From NCBI GenBank assembly GCA_041398785.1, contig JAWKUA010000012.1, positions 124,001 to 188,000 of the forward strand: a stretch of 64,000 nucleotides of DNA, written 5' to 3'. The DNA is from Planctomycetaceae bacterium (GTDB lineage: Bacteria > Planctomycetota > Planctomycetia > Planctomycetales > Planctomycetaceae). Made by a program: the position numbers and the translations under genes. The notes under the pieces were generated by a model that worked only from the letters and a program-made list of their open reading frames with translations, did not search any database and had not been told where the DNA came from. Positions within the stretch are counted from its first letter, which is position 1, and each line of letters starts with the position of its first letter. Shown here one piece after another: positions 19,873-28,522 of this stretch.

Positions 19873-21156
19873 ATGCGGGTCAACTACGCTTGCCGGTCTT
19901 CAGATCATCACATTGCTCGACGGCAGTTTCTGGGAACCTGTGCCGCCGGAGCCATCGCCGGCGGGCTGGGCGTATTTTCCAACCCGGCCATTGCTGAGCA
20001 GCTGCGTTCGGACCAGAAACGCATCGTCGTGTTCAACATGCACGGCGGACTCAGCCAGTTGGAAAGCTGGGATCCGAAACCCGGCACCGACACGGGCGGG
20101 CCGTTTCGAGCCATCCAGACTTCGGTCCCAGGAATTCAGATCTGCGAGCTGTTGCCTCAAACCGCGATGCAGATGCAGCACCTGTGCCTGGTGCGCGGCG
20201 TTAACACCAGCGAGGACGATCACGGCAAGGGAACCTACATGATGCTGACCGGCCGCCGTCAGACGCCGGCTGCCGACTATCCGCAGATCGGCGCCGTCGC
20301 GGCGAAGGCGCTGACTCCGACCGACAGTTCGCTTCCCGGACATATCCTGATTACCCCCGGCGGCAGCGGCGGTCGAGGCAATGACGCGGCGTATCTGGGA
20401 CCAAAGTATTCCAGTGTTTCGCTGGGCAACGGCAACCCGCCGCAGAACAGCAGCCGGCCGGACAACATGACGGAATCGTCCGACACCGCGCGGCAGGACT
20501 TTCGTCGAAGGATCAACGAACGATTTCTCAACCGCCGTCGCACGGCCGTTACCGAAGCGTTCACGAATTCGTACGAACAGGCCGAGCAGTTGATGAAGCA
20601 GCGCGACGTGTTCGACGTTACGAAGGAACCGGAAAAAGACAACGACCGCTACGGCCGGCACGATTTCGGCCGGCACTGCCTGCTGGCTCGCCGGCTGCTG
20701 GAACAGGGCATCACGTTCGTCCAGCTTTCGCACTCCAACTACGACACGCATAACGAGAACTTCAATTTCCACATCGAGCAGCTTGGCGAATTCGATCAGT
20801 CGTTTTCGTGTTTCGTCGCGGACCTGGCGGATCGCGGAATGCTGGACAGCACGCTGATTGTTGTGCTGTCGGAATTCGGCCGCACACCGAATATCAACCA
20901 GTACTACGGCCGGGATCACTGGTCGAAGGCGTGGTCGGTCTGTCTGGCCGGATGCCGCAGTCCTCGCGGGGCCGTCTACGGCAAGACCAACGCCAACGGG
21001 ACGGCCGTTGAAGAAGGCGAAGTGAATCACGGGCAGTTGTTTCACACGTACCTGCAGTCGGCGGGAGTCGATTCGACCGGTTCGTTCGACATCGACGGTC
21101 GGCCCACGCCCATCGCCGATCCGTCCGAATACGCCGTGACCGAGCTGCTGACCTAA
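19873..21156 (+). CDS. DUF1501 family exported protein
   Basis: 427 residues. Tat signal at the N-terminus (ARRQFLGTCAAGAIAGGLG). DUF1501 motifs: KRIVVFNMHGGLSQLESWDPK, TAMQMQHLCLVRGVNTSEDDHGKG, FVQLSHSNYDTHNENF and VLSEFGRTPNINQYYGRDHW. It is shorter than the neighbour at 12540 (469 aa) but has the conserved ends. It sits 21 bp after the DUF1549/DUF1553 gene and 37 bp before the WD40 gene, so the three are probably one transcript. Confidence 0.93.
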   Translation: MRVNYACRSSDHHIARRQFLGTCAAGAIAGGLGVFSNPAIAEQLRSDQKRIVVFNMHGGLSQLESWDPKPGTDTGGPFRAIQTSVPGIQICELLPQTAMQMQHLCLVRGVNTSEDDHGKGTYMMLTGRRQTPAADYPQIGAVAAKALTPTDSSLPGHILITPGGSGGRGNDAAYLGPKYSSVSLGNGNPPQNSSRPDNMTESSDTARQDFRRRINERFLNRRRTAVTEAFTNSYEQAEQLMKQRDVFDVTKEPEKDNDRYGRHDFGRHCLLARRLLEQGITFVQLSHSNYDTHNENFNFHIEQLGEFDQSFSCFVADLADRGMLDSTLIVVLSEFGRTPNINQYYGRDHWSKAWSVCLAGCRSPRGAVYGKTNANGTAVEEGEVNHGQLFHTYLQSAGVDSTGSFDIDGRPTPIADPSEYAVTELLT

Positions 21157-21193
21157 TTTCGGCCCGTCGCACCTGACCCCAAAAGGACCTTTC

Positions 21194-22204
21194 ATGGACA
21201 TCCCGGCCGGCTTTGATCCCGCACAGGCCCACGTGGTTTCGCAGTGGAAGCACGATCGGCCGCTGAACGCGTGCCGCTTCGATCCGGGCGGCAAATTCGT
21301 GTTCTGCGGTTCCGAAGACGCCGTGGTCGAACGGTTTCTGCTCAGCGATGGAACCAGGACTCTGCTAAGCGGCGGCCACGAAACCTGGGTACGCGCGCTT
21401 GCGTGTACGAAAGACGGAACTCAGGTCGTCAGCGGCGGATGCGACGGCAGGTTGTCGTGGTGGGAAACCACCGGTGATGCTCCGGCGCTGATTCGATCAG
21501 TCGAAGCTCACCACGGCTGGATTCGTTCACTGGATATCAGCCCCGACGGCACACTGCTGGCCAGTGGAGGCAACGACAACAAGGTGCGGCTGTGGAACGT
21601 CGCCGACGGCACTCCGGTGCGCGACTTCATCGGCCACGAACGTCATGTGTATTCCGTGGCGTTTCATCCCGGCGGCGAATTCCTGCTCAGCGGCGACCTG
21701 ATCGGCAGCCTGAGACAATGGGATATCGCCTCCGGCAGCGAAGTGCGTGCGTTCGATGCGAAGGTGCTGCATTCGTACAACGGCGGCCAGCGAGTCGACT
21801 TCGGCGGCATTCGAGCCATCGCTGTCAGCCCCGACGGCAAATGGCTGGCCGCCGGCGGTCTGCACAAGGCATCGAACCCGCTGGGAGCGATCCACGAACC
21901 GATCGTCGCATTGTTCAACTGGGAAACCGCGGCTCTGGAAAAACAGCAGATCGCGGAAGGCATCGCTCAGGGAGTGATCTGGCGATTGAAATGGATGGCG
22001 GACGGTTCATTGATGGGCCTCAGCGGCGGCGGCAACGGCGGATTCCTGCTGTTCTGGAAACCTGATGCCGAAAAGGACCACTTCCGTTTTCAGCTTCCGA
22101 ATCTCGCCCGCGACATGGACGTGCATCCCGACGGCCTGCAGGTCGCCACCGCCCACTACGACCGCCACGTCAGAATCACACGCCTGGCTGCGAAGATTGC
22201 GTAG
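21194..22204 (+). CDS. WD40-repeat beta-propeller protein
   Basis: 336 residues made of about seven WD40 blades with the usual GH...WD pattern: LSGGHETWVRALACTKDGTQVVSGGCDGRLSWWE, then SVEAHHGWIRSLDISPDGTLLASGGNDNKVRLWN, then GHERHVYSVAFHPGGEFLLSGD. There is no obvious signal peptide, so the protein may be cytoplasmic or exported by an unrecognised route. Third gene in the DUF1549/DUF1553-DUF1501-WD40 run; WD40 proteins often accompany these modules in planctomycetes. It probably acts as a protein-binding scaffold; the partner is unknown. Confidence 0.9.
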   Translation: MDIPAGFDPAQAHVVSQWKHDRPLNACRFDPGGKFVFCGSEDAVVERFLLSDGTRTLLSGGHETWVRALACTKDGTQVVSGGCDGRLSWWETTGDAPALIRSVEAHHGWIRSLDISPDGTLLASGGNDNKVRLWNVADGTPVRDFIGHERHVYSVAFHPGGEFLLSGDLIGSLRQWDIASGSEVRAFDAKVLHSYNGGQRVDFGGIRAIAVSPDGKWLAAGGLHKASNPLGAIHEPIVALFNWETAALEKQQIAEGIAQGVIWRLKWMADGSLMGLSGGGNGGFLLFWKPDAEKDHFRFQLPNLARDMDVHPDGLQVATAHYDRHVRITRLAAKIA

Positions 22205-22426
22205 CGCCTTCTGGATGTCGAGCGCGGGGTACGCGTAAGCAGGTTGCGGGACGGCGACGGGCAATCCAACTTCGGATTTGCACCGCTTCGTCTCCGGTGG
22301 TCCATTGCAGAGGGCCGCCACAATCAGGGCGGATTCAATCTCCTGCCCGTACGACGTGAGGAGTGATCCTGCGATTGCGGCCATCGTGAGCTGCCCGTTC
22401 ACGGCATGTCGCTCCGGGCTGCCCGG
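22205..22426. other. Short gap, possibly repeat-derived; no gene seen
   Basis: Lies between convergent genes. The block GCGTAAGCAGGTTGCGGGACGGCGACGGGC (about 22231-22262) looks like a dispersed planctomycete repeat, but no second copy was noticed in the window. Confidence 0.25.
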
Positions 22427-25400
22427 TCATTTGCTATCCAGCGGCGTTCGCAGCCAGGCGATCAGGTCGGCCAGTTCCTGAGGCTGAAGGACCTTTTCCA
22501 GTTCTTCCGGCATCAGCGACGTGCCGGAATTTCGCAGGAGTTCGATTTCCGATCGCGCCAGCGTGTGTTGTTTTCCATCCGCCAGTTTCAGCGTCACGCT
22601 GTTGGATGTTTCCGCGGCCAGCAGACCGGACAGGACGAGTCCGGAATCCAGCACGCAGGTGTAGCGCTGAAAACCGGGAAGGATTTCCGCATTCGGGTCG
22701 AGAATGCTGATGAGCAGCTTTTCGGGCGGATGAGCGATCACGGTAGCGAGGTTCGGGCCGACGTCGTGGCCTTCGTCGCCTCGACGGTGGCACGTCGCGC
22801 AGGCTCGTGTGAAGACGGCCCTGCCGCGCGCCGCATCGGCTGGCAGTGTCAGCACGGATCGATACTCGTCCAGCACTTTGGCTCGCGTCGGACTGCCGAC
22901 GGTGTTCAATATCGCGGCGGCTTTCTGAGCGATCGTCGGTGACGGATGCTTAAGCAGCAGCGCTCGGCGAGCGGGGTCGAGACTGCTTGCCGGGATTTCG
23001 CTGGCTTCGATGCGCTGCAGCAGATCTTCCGTCCATTCACTGTGCGACAGCCACAGATCGAGCGCCTGATCTCGCAGAACCGGACTGAATTCCGGGAACG
23101 CGGCGGCCAGCAATTGTGTGATTCCGTCGCCCCTGCATTCGCCCAGTGCGGTCAGTGCCAGCGCCTGGTGTTCCGGAGCGATCTGCGGACGCAGCCAGTC
23201 CGCGAGATGCTCCAGTCCTTCTTCGTGATGCGATCCGATGATGCCCAGCAGCGACGCGGCGGCGATTCGATCTTCAGCCGATTGGTTCTCATCGACGGCC
23301 AGAACCTGCGCCTTGTGCAGAAGCGTCTTCTGCTCCGCGGCAAAGTCCTCCATCAGTGAATCATCACGGTCTGCTTCAAACGACAGCGGCAGATTCGTTT
23401 GCCTCATCGTATTCAGCAGGCTCATTGTTTCGCGAATCGCGTCGGCGACGGGAAGCGAATGCGCTGCATGGAACATCGCGACCGCCGTACCGGTATCTTC
23501 GGCGCCCAGCGCCATCCGCAGCAGCGGTTCGCGATAGGCGTCTCGCATGCGACGATCGGCCTTTAGAATCGCGGATGACAGAGCTTCCGCGTGTGGCAGA
23601 GCGGAACTCATCACGGCCGCGACGAAGAACGGTTCATCGGCGTTGTTCACGGCGAGTCGCGCGAGAGCGTCGCTGGCTGCGTCGTTTGCCGGCCATGATC
23701 CGAGACTCAGCGCCAGTTGCAGCCGGACTTTCGCTTCGGGATCGTCCACGAGTTTTGTTGCAGCAGCCAGAACCTGCGTGTCATTCGGAAAATCTTCGGC
23801 GATGCGTACGGCGTTTTCGCGGACGCGCGGATGAGCGTCTTCCAGCGCGACAACGAGTGACTCCGGCGAAAGTTCTTCCAGTACGTGCAGCGTCCACAGT
23901 GCCTGAACACGCGTCTGTGGACGATCGTTCGAGCGCACGAGTTCTTCCAGCAGTGGAACTGCCGCAGAATCGCCCTTCCACAGCAACAACTGTTGTGCCT
24001 TGTCACGCTGCCAGTCGTTGGGTGAATCGAACGCCGCCACGAGTTCCTTCGTGTCCAGCGATGACAGACGCGCGACTTCGCGTCGCGCCGCAGCGTCAGG
24101 AACAACTCGGTAAATGCGGCCTCGATCTTCACCGAGCCGATAATGAGGCAACAGTTCCGCCTTGCCGTTTTCGGGCAGCCATTCGGGATGTTCGATCATG
24201 TAGCGGTACATGTCGGCGACCCACAACGCTCCGTCCGGTCCCGTGCGAACCATCACCGGACGGCACCAGCGATCTTCGCTCGCGAAGAAATCGTGTTCTT
24301 CTTCGCCGGGTGCTCGATGAGCGACATAGCTGATGCCGTCGTCGTTGAGCACGTTGTGCTGCACCAGGTTGTGGAACGGTTCACACGTGAACGCGTGCAG
24401 AGAATCGCCGCTGCCGAACAGGCGATCGTCGTTGTAGATCATGCCTCCGCAAGCCGACGTAAAGCGGCCGGACTGTTCGAACGAGTGGTAGCGTTTTTCG
24501 AGCGAACTCGCGGGGAACACGGGCGGACTGCCGGGACCGACCACGTGCATCAGCGGAATGGGAGTCGGCACATGCGGGTTTCGCGTTGAGTAGCGATCCG
24601 GCAGAACGTAGTGCCACAGCGGAGCAGCGTTCTGTGTGCCAAACCAGTGTCCCCACGGATCGCGATTGCGGCCAAACTGCGTCGGCCCGGATTCCGGTTC
24701 GATGGCTCCCGTGTCCGGCTGAAAGCGAAAGTCGCGGCTGCCCAGCGGCAGTCGTGATCCCGTGCGAGTCGATTCGATGTGTGTGTCTTTGCCGTAATTC
24801 GCGTGATGTCCTCCGTTGGCGCAGTAAACCCAGCCGTCGATTCCCCAGCGCAGGCCGTTGACTCGCAGTTGCTGGTTGCCTTCGTTGAAACCTCGCAGCA
24901 GCACTTCGTGATCGTCGGCGGTGCCGTCGCCGTCGGTGTCGCGGAGAAACAAAATCTCCGGCGCGGCGGAAATGAGGATTCCATCGCGCCAGGTCAGAAT
25001 GCCGTTGGGGAAGTTGAGTCCGTCGGCGAAGAGCCGGCTCGTTTCATAGCGACCGTCATTGTCGCGATCTTCGAGCACTCGCACGCGGCCTCCGGGTTGT
25101 CCCTGGCCGTCCATGCCGAGCGGATAATCGGCCATTTCAACAACCCACAAACGCCCGTCGGCGTCCCAGTCGAAAGCCACGGGATCGAGCACCTGCGGTT
25201 CGGAGGCGACAAGTTCCACACGAAAGCCGTCCGGCACGTGGATGGTGTCGAGCGATGCGGAAGGTTCGGTGGGTTGCGGCTCGCGAGACTCCGCAACGCG
25301 CGACGCCTGCCAGAATGCTGCGATTTCCGTCGGCGAGATCGGTCGATCGAATACCGCGATTTCGTCGAGTTTGCCCTGCAGCCCTTTGCCGAAGACGAAT

Positions 25401-27409
25401 TCACTGCTGTTGGAAGACGCCGTTGTGGTCCTGAGTTCCGGAGTGTCCGCTCCGTCGATGTGAACTCGCACTTCCGCGCCGTCGCGAATGAGCACCGCGA
25501 AGTGCCAGTCGTCGGCGGGCAGTTCGGCGCTTGATGTTGCTTCGTCGAGCATCAACGTCACGCGATGATCGGCGCTCTGGCGACACGCGAGCGATTCGCC
25601 TCCCGGGCCGGTCAGTAACGTACCCGAACGTTCACTGGCTCCCGATTTTTCTCCCAGCCAAAACCAGAATGCAACGGAATAGGTATCGCCGAGAGTGTCG
25701 AGCGACGCGCGCAGATCGCCGCCGGCCAGATGGATCGATCGGTTGAGCTGATTCGGGCCGGAGAATGCGGATGGTGTCAATTCTTCGCCGGTGCCGGCTC
25801 CCGTGCCCGTGGCGACTCCGGGAAGATACCACGCGAAACCGGGACTCAGCTTCGCGGCGGGCGCGCCATCGACGGCGCTGCGTGCCGTGTTTCCGTCTTC
25901 GTCGTTGAGTCGCCAGTAACCGCGAGGTTCGGCGGACAGAATCGCTTCCGCGTACGGGCCGTGTTCGTCGGTCATTGTGCGGCGCGTTTTGCCAGTGACT
26001 TCTTCGAGTGCTGCGGTGAGCGCTTCCACGATCTTCGGTTCGGCCTGAACTTCCAGCCCCGCCGTGCGAGCCGGCCAGGTGGTGTAGCCTCCGAGTTGAT
26101 GCTGCTCGGGAGGCGGGATGTAGCCTTCCGCTCCGTTGGCCAGTTCGATGTTGAAGTGCATCGCCGCCGGCGATCGGCCTTTCAGCTTGAGTCCCGTGAG
26201 CGCGTAGACTTCGTTGGGCAGCGTGGCGATCGTGAGGTCGCCGATGCGCAACGCCTGCAGAACGACTTCGGTGCGCTGGCGTTCATGCAGGATCTGCGCT
26301 TCGTTGGCGTAGACTTCAGGAAGGCTCTTCGGCAGATCGTTTTCAATCTGTGCCGCGATTGGCTTCGCCCATGCAAGTCGATCGGCGTCGGGAACGCGAT
26401 AGTTCAGCGCCAGTCGTTTTTCGACCATCGCCAGTGTGACGGAATCGCGATACTCGATCGTGTCGATCGCGCGCTTGGCGTAGTCGGCAACGGCGGAACT
26501 GTACTCCTCGCTGGTAATGTCTTTCTGCGCGGCACCGTAATCCATCCACATCAGATCGCCGCTGGTTCCCTGAGACATCGCGCAGACGAAGGGTCCGTTG
26601 CCGTCGCCGGGTTGTCCGAGCCGATTCGCGATGTTCCGGCAGAACTGACCGAAGTAGTCGGCGGAAACGGGCGTGGACCGGAAGTAGTGCTGCGAATAAT
26701 TTGCCAGAACGGCCAGCGGCGTTCCGTCGGTTGTCTGCACGGAAATCACGGACAGCGCGGGATCAACGGGTCCGGACGGTCCAATGATATCCGCGCTGAG
26801 ATACCCCGGATGCATGTGGGCTCGACCGGTCGCATTCCCGAACGGATCGACGATCAGTTTCTCCGGCCGACGAATCCAGCGCCGATTGTGCGTGTGTTCC
26901 CAGTCGTGGATCGACGCCCATCCGATGCGCGCGGGCTGCAGGTTGTCGACGGCGTCCGCGATGGCATCGGCAATCTGAGCGGGCAGTCGAGCGGCATAGT
27001 CTTCGTCCTGCCGCGTCCCCAGACACCCCATCGCCGCCGGAGCGGAATGCGTGTGCGTGGCGCAGACGAGCATGCGATCGGTGGGAATTCCGGTTCGTTC
27101 ACTGGCCTGCTGTTTGGCGTCGTCAATGAGCGACTGCGGCATCATGCAGGTATCAACAACGGCGATGGCGATTCTTGTTGTGCCGTCATCGAAGGCAAAG
27201 CTGCGAACGAACAGCGGATCGCTGATGTTGCTCGTTTGGGATTCGAGAAACATCCCGGCGATGATGGCAGGCAGATCGACAGGCGTAATATCGATCGTGG
27301 CCGTGCCGGCTCGGAACGGCGGCGGGTTGGGATTCGGCTGTTGACCGAAGCAGGGCAGGGCAGCCGTGAGTGTGAACACAAGGCAGAGGTGAGCGAGACG
27401 GTTTCTCAT
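22427..27409 (-). CDS. Fusion: neutral ceramidase-like + LamG + PVC-type haem-binding protein
   Basis: About 1660 residues from the ATG at 27409, which opens a signal peptide (MRNRLAHLCLVFTLTAALPCFGQ). Residues about 25-475 resemble the neutral/alkaline non-lysosomal ceramidase N-terminal domain: FRAGTATIDITPVDLPAIIAGM, then DTCMMPQSLIDDAKQQ, ATHTHSAP, MSQGTSGDLMW and LPNEVYALTGLKLKG. Residues about 480-715 are a LamG/concanavalin-like lectin domain (LNRSIHLAGGDLRASLD, then PISPTEIAAFWQASR). Residues about 720-1100 are the PVC-type beta-propeller dehydrogenase-like domain (PDGFRVELVASEPQVLDP, DRDNDGRYETSRLFADGLNFPNGI). About 1110-1470 are HEAT-like repeats, and the C-terminus has the haem motif CATCH near residue 1536 within RAVFTRACATCHRRGDEGHD. 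An upstream start at 27442 is in frame. Exported; a role in degradation of lipids or glycans with electron transfer is inferred. Confidence 0.88.
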   Translation of the reverse strand: MRNRLAHLCLVFTLTAALPCFGQQPNPNPPPFRAGTATIDITPVDLPAIIAGMFLESQTSNISDPLFVRSFAFDDGTTRIAIAVVDTCMMPQSLIDDAKQQASERTGIPTDRMLVCATHTHSAPAAMGCLGTRQDEDYAARLPAQIADAIADAVDNLQPARIGWASIHDWEHTHNRRWIRRPEKLIVDPFGNATGRAHMHPGYLSADIIGPSGPVDPALSVISVQTTDGTPLAVLANYSQHYFRSTPVSADYFGQFCRNIANRLGQPGDGNGPFVCAMSQGTSGDLMWMDYGAAQKDITSEEYSSAVADYAKRAIDTIEYRDSVTLAMVEKRLALNYRVPDADRLAWAKPIAAQIENDLPKSLPEVYANEAQILHERQRTEVVLQALRIGDLTIATLPNEVYALTGLKLKGRSPAAMHFNIELANGAEGYIPPPEQHQLGGYTTWPARTAGLEVQAEPKIVEALTAALEEVTGKTRRTMTDEHGPYAEAILSAEPRGYWRLNDEDGNTARSAVDGAPAAKLSPGFAWYLPGVATGTGAGTGEELTPSAFSGPNQLNRSIHLAGGDLRASLDTLGDTYSVAFWFWLGEKSGASERSGTLLTGPGGESLACRQSADHRVTLMLDEATSSAELPADDWHFAVLIRDGAEVRVHIDGADTPELRTTTASSNSSEFVFGKGLQGKLDEIAVFDRPISPTEIAAFWQASRVAESREPQPTEPSASLDTIHVPDGFRVELVASEPQVLDPVAFDWDADGRLWVVEMADYPLGMDGQGQPGGRVRVLEDRDNDGRYETSRLFADGLNFPNGILTWRDGILISAAPEILFLRDTDGDGTADDHEVLLRGFNEGNQQLRVNGLRWGIDGWVYCANGGHHANYGKDTHIESTRTGSRLPLGSRDFRFQPDTGAIEPESGPTQFGRNRDPWGHWFGTQNAAPLWHYVLPDRYSTRNPHVPTPIPLMHVVGPGSPPVFPASSLEKRYHSFEQSGRFTSACGGMIYNDDRLFGSGDSLHAFTCEPFHNLVQHNVLNDDGISYVAHRAPGEEEHDFFASEDRWCRPVMVRTGPDGALWVADMYRYMIEHPEWLPENGKAELLPHYRLGEDRGRIYRVVPDAAARREVARLSSLDTKELVAAFDSPNDWQRDKAQQLLLWKGDSAAVPLLEELVRSNDRPQTRVQALWTLHVLEELSPESLVVALEDAHPRVRENAVRIAEDFPNDTQVLAAATKLVDDPEAKVRLQLALSLGSWPANDAASDALARLAVNNADEPFFVAAVMSSALPHAEALSSAILKADRRMRDAYREPLLRMALGAEDTGTAVAMFHAAHSLPVADAIRETMSLLNTMRQTNLPLSFEADRDDSLMEDFAAEQKTLLHKAQVLAVDENQSAEDRIAAASLLGIIGSHHEEGLEHLADWLRPQIAPEHQALALTALGECRGDGITQLLAAAFPEFSPVLRDQALDLWLSHSEWTEDLLQRIEASEIPASSLDPARRALLLKHPSPTIAQKAAAILNTVGSPTRAKVLDEYRSVLTLPADAARGRAVFTRACATCHRRGDEGHDVGPNLATVIAHPPEKLLISILDPNAEILPGFQRYTCVLDSGLVLSGLLAAETSNSVTLKLADGKQHTLARSEIELLRNSGTSLMPEELEKVLQPQELADLIAWLRTPLDSK

Positions 27410-27621
27410 GTTGTGAACAATCCTGCAGGCCGTACGAATCATCAGACGTTGTTTGATGATAACCGGATTCCTGCGGAATGTAGTCGGTTGCGGGTTGCTT
27501 GCCGCGCGACGTGAGTCCGCTTTCGTGTGCTTCGACGGCTGTGATCGCGGACTGACGTCGCGCGGCTCGCTTCGCGGAGCGACGGGGGCGCAGTTCTTTT
27601 TCCTGGGCGGCGCGACGGGGG

Positions 27622-28230
27622 TCACGCGTCGGCCTGGCCGGTTTCCAGGACCTGGATTTCTTCCTGGATCAGTTTCCGGACCTGATTCTTGGCGGTGTAG
27701 ACCGAAGCCACGGGCATGTTGAGTCGCGTTGCAGCCTCTTTGCCCGTGACCTGGTCCACCGCCGTCAGTCTCCATGCGGCGAAGCGGTCTTCGGTGACTC
27801 GCCGCTGAACACGGATCGCCGCTTCTTCGAAGAGTTCAATATCGAACGCGTCGTTCAGTCGAGCGGACAGGTCGTTTCGGGCTTCCGCGGTGTCCAGAGC
27901 CTGGCGCATGCCATCCCGGTGGCCAGCCGTCGGGTCGGATCGGCGGTCTCGCCAGAAATCAGCCAGCGCGTTCTGTGTGATTCGCCGCAGCCAGCCGCGA
28001 AAACTCTGGCTCGCGTCGTAGTCAAACGTTCGCAACTGACGGGCGAGTTTCGCCAGAACCTCCTGAGTGACGTCGTCGGCATCGACGTGCTGTAATCGCC
28101 GGGCGAGGCACCACGCGTGGATTCGGGGTCCGTAGCGGTTGACGAATTCGTCCCACGCCTGCTGATCCTGGTCCTGACGCCTGAGTTTCATCAGCAGGCT
28201 GACGCTGGTTTGGGATTCGTCAATGTTCAT
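27622..28230 (-). CDS. ECF-type sigma-70 factor
   Basis: 202 residues from the ATG at 28230. Region 2 reads DQQAWDEFVNRYGPRIHAWC, then VDADDVTQEVLAKLARQLRTF and RGWLRRITQNALADFWRDR, the ECF core-binding and -10-recognition segments. Region 4 is at about residues 140-190 (RFAAWRLTAVDQVTGKEAATRLNMPVASVYTAKNQVRKLI), a helix-turn-helix for the -35. The extended 5' frame to 28488 has no family features and is not used. It is followed 212 bp later by the ceramidase-PVC gene on the same strand, and is divergent from the LEPR-XLL gene. Planctomycete ECF factors of this type usually act with a Ser/Thr kinase, but none is adjacent here. Confidence 0.9.
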   Translation of the reverse strand: MNIDESQTSVSLLMKLRRQDQDQQAWDEFVNRYGPRIHAWCLARRLQHVDADDVTQEVLAKLARQLRTFDYDASQSFRGWLRRITQNALADFWRDRRSDPTAGHRDGMRQALDTAEARNDLSARLNDAFDIELFEEAAIRVQRRVTEDRFAAWRLTAVDQVTGKEAATRLNMPVASVYTAKNQVRKLIQEEIQVLETGQADA

Positions 28231-28522
28231 GCGGCCTGACGTTGTCGATGTACTGCTTTTTGCTGCGGTCCGGAGGTCTTTGGTCAATTCCGCGAAAAAT
28301 CGAAAATCAGTCGCAGGTTTGGCTGCGCTGGCCGGTAACAGGTTACAGGGAGACGTTGGCCGTTCCGAGGGACGTTTCGGCATTCGACCGCGCGATGGAA
28401 AAGTTGCCGCGGGGCTGACCGTCTGACTCAGGGCACTGGAGAGGCTCTCATGGTCCGCGCGCCGAGTGCAGTGCGGGGGAATTGTCATCTGCCACGCGCC
28501 GAAGTCCCGGGAGAGAAGTCAC

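Noticed and set aside
25730..27514. 594-codon open frame on the + strand inside the ceramidase-PVC gene
   Set aside because: It lies opposite a well-supported exported fusion with recognised domains, and its product is Arg/Gly/Val-rich with no family motif.
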